Assembly (NCBI GenBank): GCA_026936325.1
Contig: JAPTHN010000001.1
Location: forward strand, 186,001-250,000
From: Platynereis dumerilii
Taxonomy: Eukaryota; Annelida; Polychaeta; Phyllodocida; Nereididae
Length of the DNA stretch: 64,000 nt
Direction of reading: 5' to 3'
The notes under the pieces were generated by a model. The model saw only the letters and a list, made by a program, of their open reading frames with translations, was not told the origin of the DNA and did not search any database. The position numbers were made by a program, and so were the translations under genes. Below, in pieces: positions 59,105 through 64,000 of this stretch. Each line of letters begins with the position of its first letter. The stretch's first letter is position 1.

Positions 59105-61455
59105 CTAGTAGACGGCCACCGCAGAGCGGTGACAAAACTTCACCTACTGCAGAACCAGTAACTCGAAATTGACATACGTAGATGAGCAAGTAAAAAGTAC
59201 GAGGAAAAGATACAGGAATCCGACTGCAATACATTGCAGTACAGGCAAGTATGCAAAGAGAAACAAATAGACCAGTACATAAACCAATACATGAGCCAGT
59301 ACATGGACCACCAGTACATGGACCACCAGTACATGGACCACCAGTACATGGACCACCAGTACATGGACCACCAGTACATGGACCACCAGTACATGGACCA
59401 CCAGTACATGGACCACCTGTACATGCACAAGTACATGCACCAGTACTATGAATCAGTAGAATATACCAGTACAATATACAAGTACTATGAATCAGTACAA
59501 TGTACCAGTACAATGTACCAGTGCAATGTACCAGTACAATTTACCAGTACAATGTACCAGTACTTGGACCACTGTACATGTACCAGTACATGGACCAGTT
59601 ACTGTAGGATGAAAACATTTCAAATGACTGCAATTTCTGAAAACATCAATTTTTCAGGGTCCGGCGATCTTTTAAACCGTGAGAGACACAAGAAAATGTT
59701 CAATTAATAAGCCTAGAGGAGAATATGGGCTTTCCAAATCTGTTTTCAGATTCTCTGTATCTTAATTAGGACCGGAGTCACGGAAGATTGAAATTATGGC
59801 ATGATTCAGAAGTATGGACTTTCAGATATCCCTGAAAATATGCAGTTTTTAAGTTAAAATCACTGTAGAACCAAAACGGTTCAATGAAAATCTATATAAT
59901 CCGGGCGGATTATGTAAATAGAAGCTAGAAATATGTCCAGACAGGTTCATCAAAATAGGATGATTTCTTCCTTGTCAAAATATTGATATGTTGTGTAAAT
60001 ATGACAAAAAACATGAAATTTTCAGGGCCCGGCGATCTTTTTAACCGTCGGCGCTAGGGCAAAATTTCAATATGTGAAACCTAGAGGAACATTTGGCCTT
60101 CCCAAATCTGTTTTCAGATTCTCTCTAACTTAATTAGAACCGGAGCTACGGCCATTTGAAGTTACGCTATCATTGAAAAATGTAAAAAAAACATTGTACT
60201 ATTTTCCAACTTGTGACCTTTATGGTGCAAAGTAGGTCAACTTGAGGACCTTGAAAATTTACAAGGAGCCTTCAGAGTATTGTAGCAAGTATGTCTGCCA
60301 TTTTTGTAACAATATCTTCATTTCTTCTATGTTAAAAAAAATCAAATGTCAAACAAGTAAAATTTTTCGTCATGTTTAACCTTGAATTTGACCTTGAAGA
60401 ACATTTTCTAGGTCAAAATAAATATGATTTTTAGAATGGCAGTGTGTGACAAAGGGGGGGTCAGCCATTCATTGTAACCCTGTACAATCAATATTTCCTT
60501 GTCAAAAACGCAGAAATGTGTCATTTTTTAACATTTGTCGGTTAGCAATATTTAAGAAATTTTCATAAATCCGGAGACAGAGGTAGTTAAAATATGATTA
60601 GATATCATAAATGAATAGGCCAATGTTCACCTGTCACTTAAAAATCACGCTGATATCTTAAAAATAACATGGTAAAAAAAATTGCTGAAAATGGCTCCTT
60701 TTTTAACTTTTTTAGGTCAAATGACCTTGAAAAATGAGATCAAGGTCAAATTTAAAGCTCTGTATGGGCTTATTGGGTGTATGTTTGGGGGGGTTTACTA
60801 TAACATGTTAGCAGATAAAATCGATATTTCAAGGTCAAATTCTCAAGGTCACCAGTTTTGGTGACGCGGTATGACTTTAAAATTACGTAACTAAAGAACC
60901 GGTATCCAAAATGAAAAATAAAAAGCGCCGCAGATGTCCCGTGAGTTTGGGCACGTAATAGCACCATCGGTATGACTCTACGACTTACGGATTCTGAGAT
61001 CCCGCGATCAACCTCAAACCATGAAAACGGACTTTGTATAATGTGACCTTGACCTACTTTCATGAAAATAGGTCAAAGTGTGTAGAAAGTGTCTGGGACC
61101 TTTCCATGTACTAGAAAGTGAAAACCGGTAATAACTGGACGAGGTACATGCATTTCAAATATTGCGAAATCCGACTTTGAAAGGCCCTGTGACCTTGAAA
61201 AATAGGTCAAGGTCAATTTTTTCAAAATGATTCTCTTGTATTTTTGTAGGCTACGTATACGAATTTTTTGAGAATTTTCGGAAGAAAAAAGTCGGAAAGA
61301 ATAAAAATAAATAATAATACCGATTACAAGAAACTTCACCTATGTGTAGGTGAAGTTTAATAATACCGATTACAAGAAACTTCACCTATGTGTAGGTGAA
61401 GTTTAAATACTACCGATTACAAGAAACTTCACCTATGTGTAGGTGAAGTTTAATA
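59105..61455 (+). mobile_element. F2 helitron-like element, copy 2E
   Basis: CTAGTA start, hairpin CACCGC-AGA-GCGGTG (a compensated variant of the 2A hairpin), box AAAACTTCACCTACTG, a 15-bp minisatellite GGACCACCAGTACAT (59300-59415), both cores (59650, 60014) and three stacked 3' hairpin units (61331-61358, 61377-61404, 61424-61451). Eight TCAAGGTCA/TGACCTTGA words lie in the distal part. Confidence 0.7.
59270..59600. repeat. 15-bp minisatellite of copy 2E
   Basis: Unit CCACCAGTACATGGA repeated about eight times, then looser ACCAGTACAATGT repeats. Frames stay open on both strands because the unit is a multiple of three. Confidence 0.8.
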
Positions 61456-61805
61456 AGATGCAGCATGGCATGGTGCATGCCTGGAAGTCTCAGCCATGGA
61501 CGTGCCTGAATTTTGTCATCAATTTATGTGTATGTGGCAATGGTGTAGCTACAACTATTCCAGGATGGGGGCATGTATACTTCACTTAGAAGTTAATACA
61601 GTGTACAAACTGCTTAGAATGTCCATGTTCTGAAGCAATTCCTTAGAGTGGTCAGTATCATGCAAGAAAACTATTATCTGCTGACCATTTAATGAATCTA
61701 CCCCTGGTGTAAACTGTAAACTGCACATTGAACAGGCCAATTTGTGTTTTTGCAATTGATTGCCTAGCAATATCTTTCATAAGTGTGTGTAGTTTTTCTT
61801 TTTAC

Positions 61806-61958
61806 CTGGAAAGTAGCACATGTTGTAGGCAGGGTCATAGCAGCAATCTCTAGAAGCACAGATGACGTCACTGGTTCCATGGGCTCCACATGGAATCCTT
61901 TCATTTAGTCCCAGGTGGCACTTCATGACGTCATTACTTTCTGTGCTGTCTTCATTTC
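61806..61958 (-). CDS. Trefoil (P-type) domain exon
   Basis: A 153-bp minus-strand exon with acceptor TTTGCAG and donor GTAAAA, phase 1 at both ends, the symmetrical type often seen in shuffled extracellular domains. It encodes an acidic linker and then six cysteines in trefoil order: KC, RIPCG, VIC, CC, MCYFP. Trefoil domains occur in secreted or membrane proteins of mucosal and egg-coat type. Splicing to the exon at 38460 would keep frame, so it may belong to the membrane-protein gene, with a 23-kb intron made largely of repeats; it may equally be part of a separate gene. Upstream exons were not found in 61.96-64.0 kb. Confidence 0.75.
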
Positions 61959-63640
61959 CTGCAAATTAAAGAAAATGTCTCCATGAAGTTATTAGGATTT
62001 ACTTCATAAACATGCCTAATGGCTGTATCAAACCATGCCAATTTGTCAAATAGCTGACTAGATATTTTCTGCTTGAAGCCTTCCACATTTTTGGAAGTGG
62101 CTGAGAGACCTTTATTGTCTGCGAACCACCCCCTTGGCCCAACTTTCAACGGTAAAATTTAATCTATCAACACAAGTTTGTAAAAAAAGAAGAAAAAGAC
62201 ATCTTAATTTATAAATCCAAAATGAATGTGCAAGAACATGTTAATATAAGGAACTTTAGAAATGCCCGGTTTGGTCACATAAAATTTTGTCATTATGAAA
62301 CTGGGAAAACACGGTGTCTGTATATAAATACACTGTATATAATGAATTCCTTGAAATTAGATTATTATCATGAGGAACTACAAATAGTACTGTAAAACAG
62401 CAATTTCAACTCCAGGATGCACAAGCAAATGCAGTTGTCTGACCTTGCAGCAATAAAACCATTTCTACAGGTCACTGCAGTTGTTGCGGCAGCCAATTTA
62501 TGTCATGGCTTCATTGTAACGAATGAATATGCTAGCAATGCTGGCTGAGAGGTCTCTTCTCTGCTTTTGTATGGGAAAATGTTCCCAAAAATATTAGAAA
62601 AATTTATTGAGTTATTGAGTCAATAGAATATATAATTAATTCAATATGACCTAACAATTGAACCAGGAGACTTAATAAAGACATTTTCCTTTAGTTACAG
62701 GTAAATAAACTTAGTTTTGTGTCTCCTGACTTCCTATGCTCTTACATGTAATCTTCTCTGTGAAAACCAATGTAAATCATATGATACATCTATATAACGT
62801 AGATCGGCTGCAGATACAAGCTATGATAGGATTGAGGCGACCAGCAATATAATATGTCTATTCTGAAGTCTACAGTTTATTTATGACTTCATAAATAACT
62901 ATTTGTTCTGTCCACAATACAAATCAGTGTAGCTAGTGAAAACGAGGAAATGATTTAAAGAAGTGTAGTGATACATCACTCACACCATTAGAATTACAAA
63001 ACCACACACTGTTGCAATTCATCAATAAATTTTATGCTGATTTCCAACCCACTTATGCAATCAATAGATTTTAACAAGGTGACAACTATTTGACTGAATG
63101 TAATTTCCTATCTGAGCAAAGATCAGTCAACAATAAAATGTCACTGTTACATGAAGCATAAACCTATAAAATGACATTTTGTTATCTGGCAAATTGAAAG
63201 TTTGTCAATAAATCTGCACTCAGGCTTGTATAATAGACATAATAAGCCTATTCATAAATAGCATTTCCATTTGCAATCAATAATTTAAAAAAGTGTAAAA
63301 ATGCTTTATTTTCCTCATAGGCAAGTTGGAACTAACTCAGAGCTAGAGTTGTTCCACATATATGTGATGGCACAAATTGTGATTTTTTTAAACTAAATTT
63401 ATTTGCAAAGACAATGTTTCATGGAATTTTGTGGTGAAAGTATCTGTTCAAGACAGTCCACATTCCTGTGTGAATATAAATATCTATACGTTATCTAATG
63501 GCATTTCAAGTAATAGCTCTCATATCGACCACTCGACTCCACGTTTTGGCCCTCGGATCTCGTGTCGGCCCGCCCTACGGTTGTGCCAATACGCAACCTT
63601 TTGGGCTGATACATGGATTTATGGGCCTTAATATGAGGGC
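61959..63640. other. Gene-free stretch upstream of the trefoil exon
   Basis: AT-rich, probably intronic to the trefoil gene. No exon with a matching phase-1 donor and no clear repeat was found. Confidence 0.4.
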
Positions 63641-63646
63641 TGATAC

Positions 63647-63690
63647 ATGAACACTGCATGGTAACATATATGTTACCATACAGTGTTCAT
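63647..63690. repeat. 44-bp near-perfect palindrome
   Basis: Symmetrical about 63668/63669 (centre GTAACATATATGTTAC) with a single mismatched pair. It could extrude as a cruciform. Confidence 0.75.
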
Positions 63691-64000
63691 ACATTAATAT
63701 TTATGTCTTGCGTAACCAGAAAGTGTATTAAAGATTGACCACACAGAACTATATTATAGTCGACAAGTTTAAAAGCACTGGAATGTTCCTTATGAGTTAA
63801 CATCCCTATTGTTGCCATGTTATTCTGCATGACTCAAAAGTAGTTAGTGATGTCATATCCCATACTTGCAATGCTATCAGGAAAAGTCACTGAATGAGTC
63901 ACACCACTCATCACTGAGGTCTTAAGAACAATATAATTACCAAATGACAAATTGACAGTTCATTTCAATGTGATGGATAGGGCCTGTTGTGATGTCATTG

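Noticed and set aside
59082-59707. A 157-aa frame rich in YMDHQ and minus-strand frames rich in CTGGP
   Set aside because: Same cause: the 15-bp minisatellite of F2 copy 2E keeps frames open.

Overview
The window is metazoan nuclear DNA. It is AT-rich, has spliced genes with GT-AG introns, and is packed with DNA transposons, helitron-like repeats and minisatellites. The repeat content, a trefoil domain and a secreted glycosidase-like protein would suit a marine invertebrate, perhaps an echinoderm, hemichordate or lancelet. The species is inference and cannot be fixed from this window. No rRNA, tRNA, CRISPR or bacterial-style operon was seen, and no LTR or retrovirus-like element was recognised.

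Layout: 1-956 holds the 3' end of a LINE reverse-transcriptase ORF. 2320-10301 is a stack of five helitron-like non-autonomous elements (four of family F1, one of F3) placed head to tail and inside each other. 10.3-13.0 kb is mostly unassigned and ends in a plausible promoter. 13,021-30,683 (+) is one complete gene whose 17 exons join in phase. It encodes a 777-residue secreted protein with 7 N-glycosylation sequons and a glycoside-hydrolase-like barrel resembling raffinose synthase/alpha-galactosidase enzymes (candidate nucleophile D432, acid/base in RASDDY at 492-497). Its long introns contain transposons: two related TGGGC-ended TIR elements, a minisatellite-bearing MITE and an internally deleted mariner.

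A second gene converges on the first from the minus strand. Its last four exons (38,460 to 34,220) encode a type I membrane protein. A trefoil (P-type) exon at 61,806-61,958 lies on the same strand in a compatible phase and may be an upstream exon of it, across 23 kb of repeats. That interval holds minisatellites, a 5.6-kb element with 0.7-kb inverted arms, five F2 helitron-like copies (47.2-61.5 kb) and a decayed hAT element with a recognisable transposase C-terminus.

The best candidate for something undescribed is the F1/F2/F3 repeat system. Three divergent families share one plan: a CTAGTA start, a small hairpin, a family-specific box, a simple-repeat tract, a homologous core, a TAA-rich tail, and a terminal hairpin whose stem repeats the 5' box of that family. 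Next come two intronic TIR elements built around a box that recurs about every 170-200 bp.
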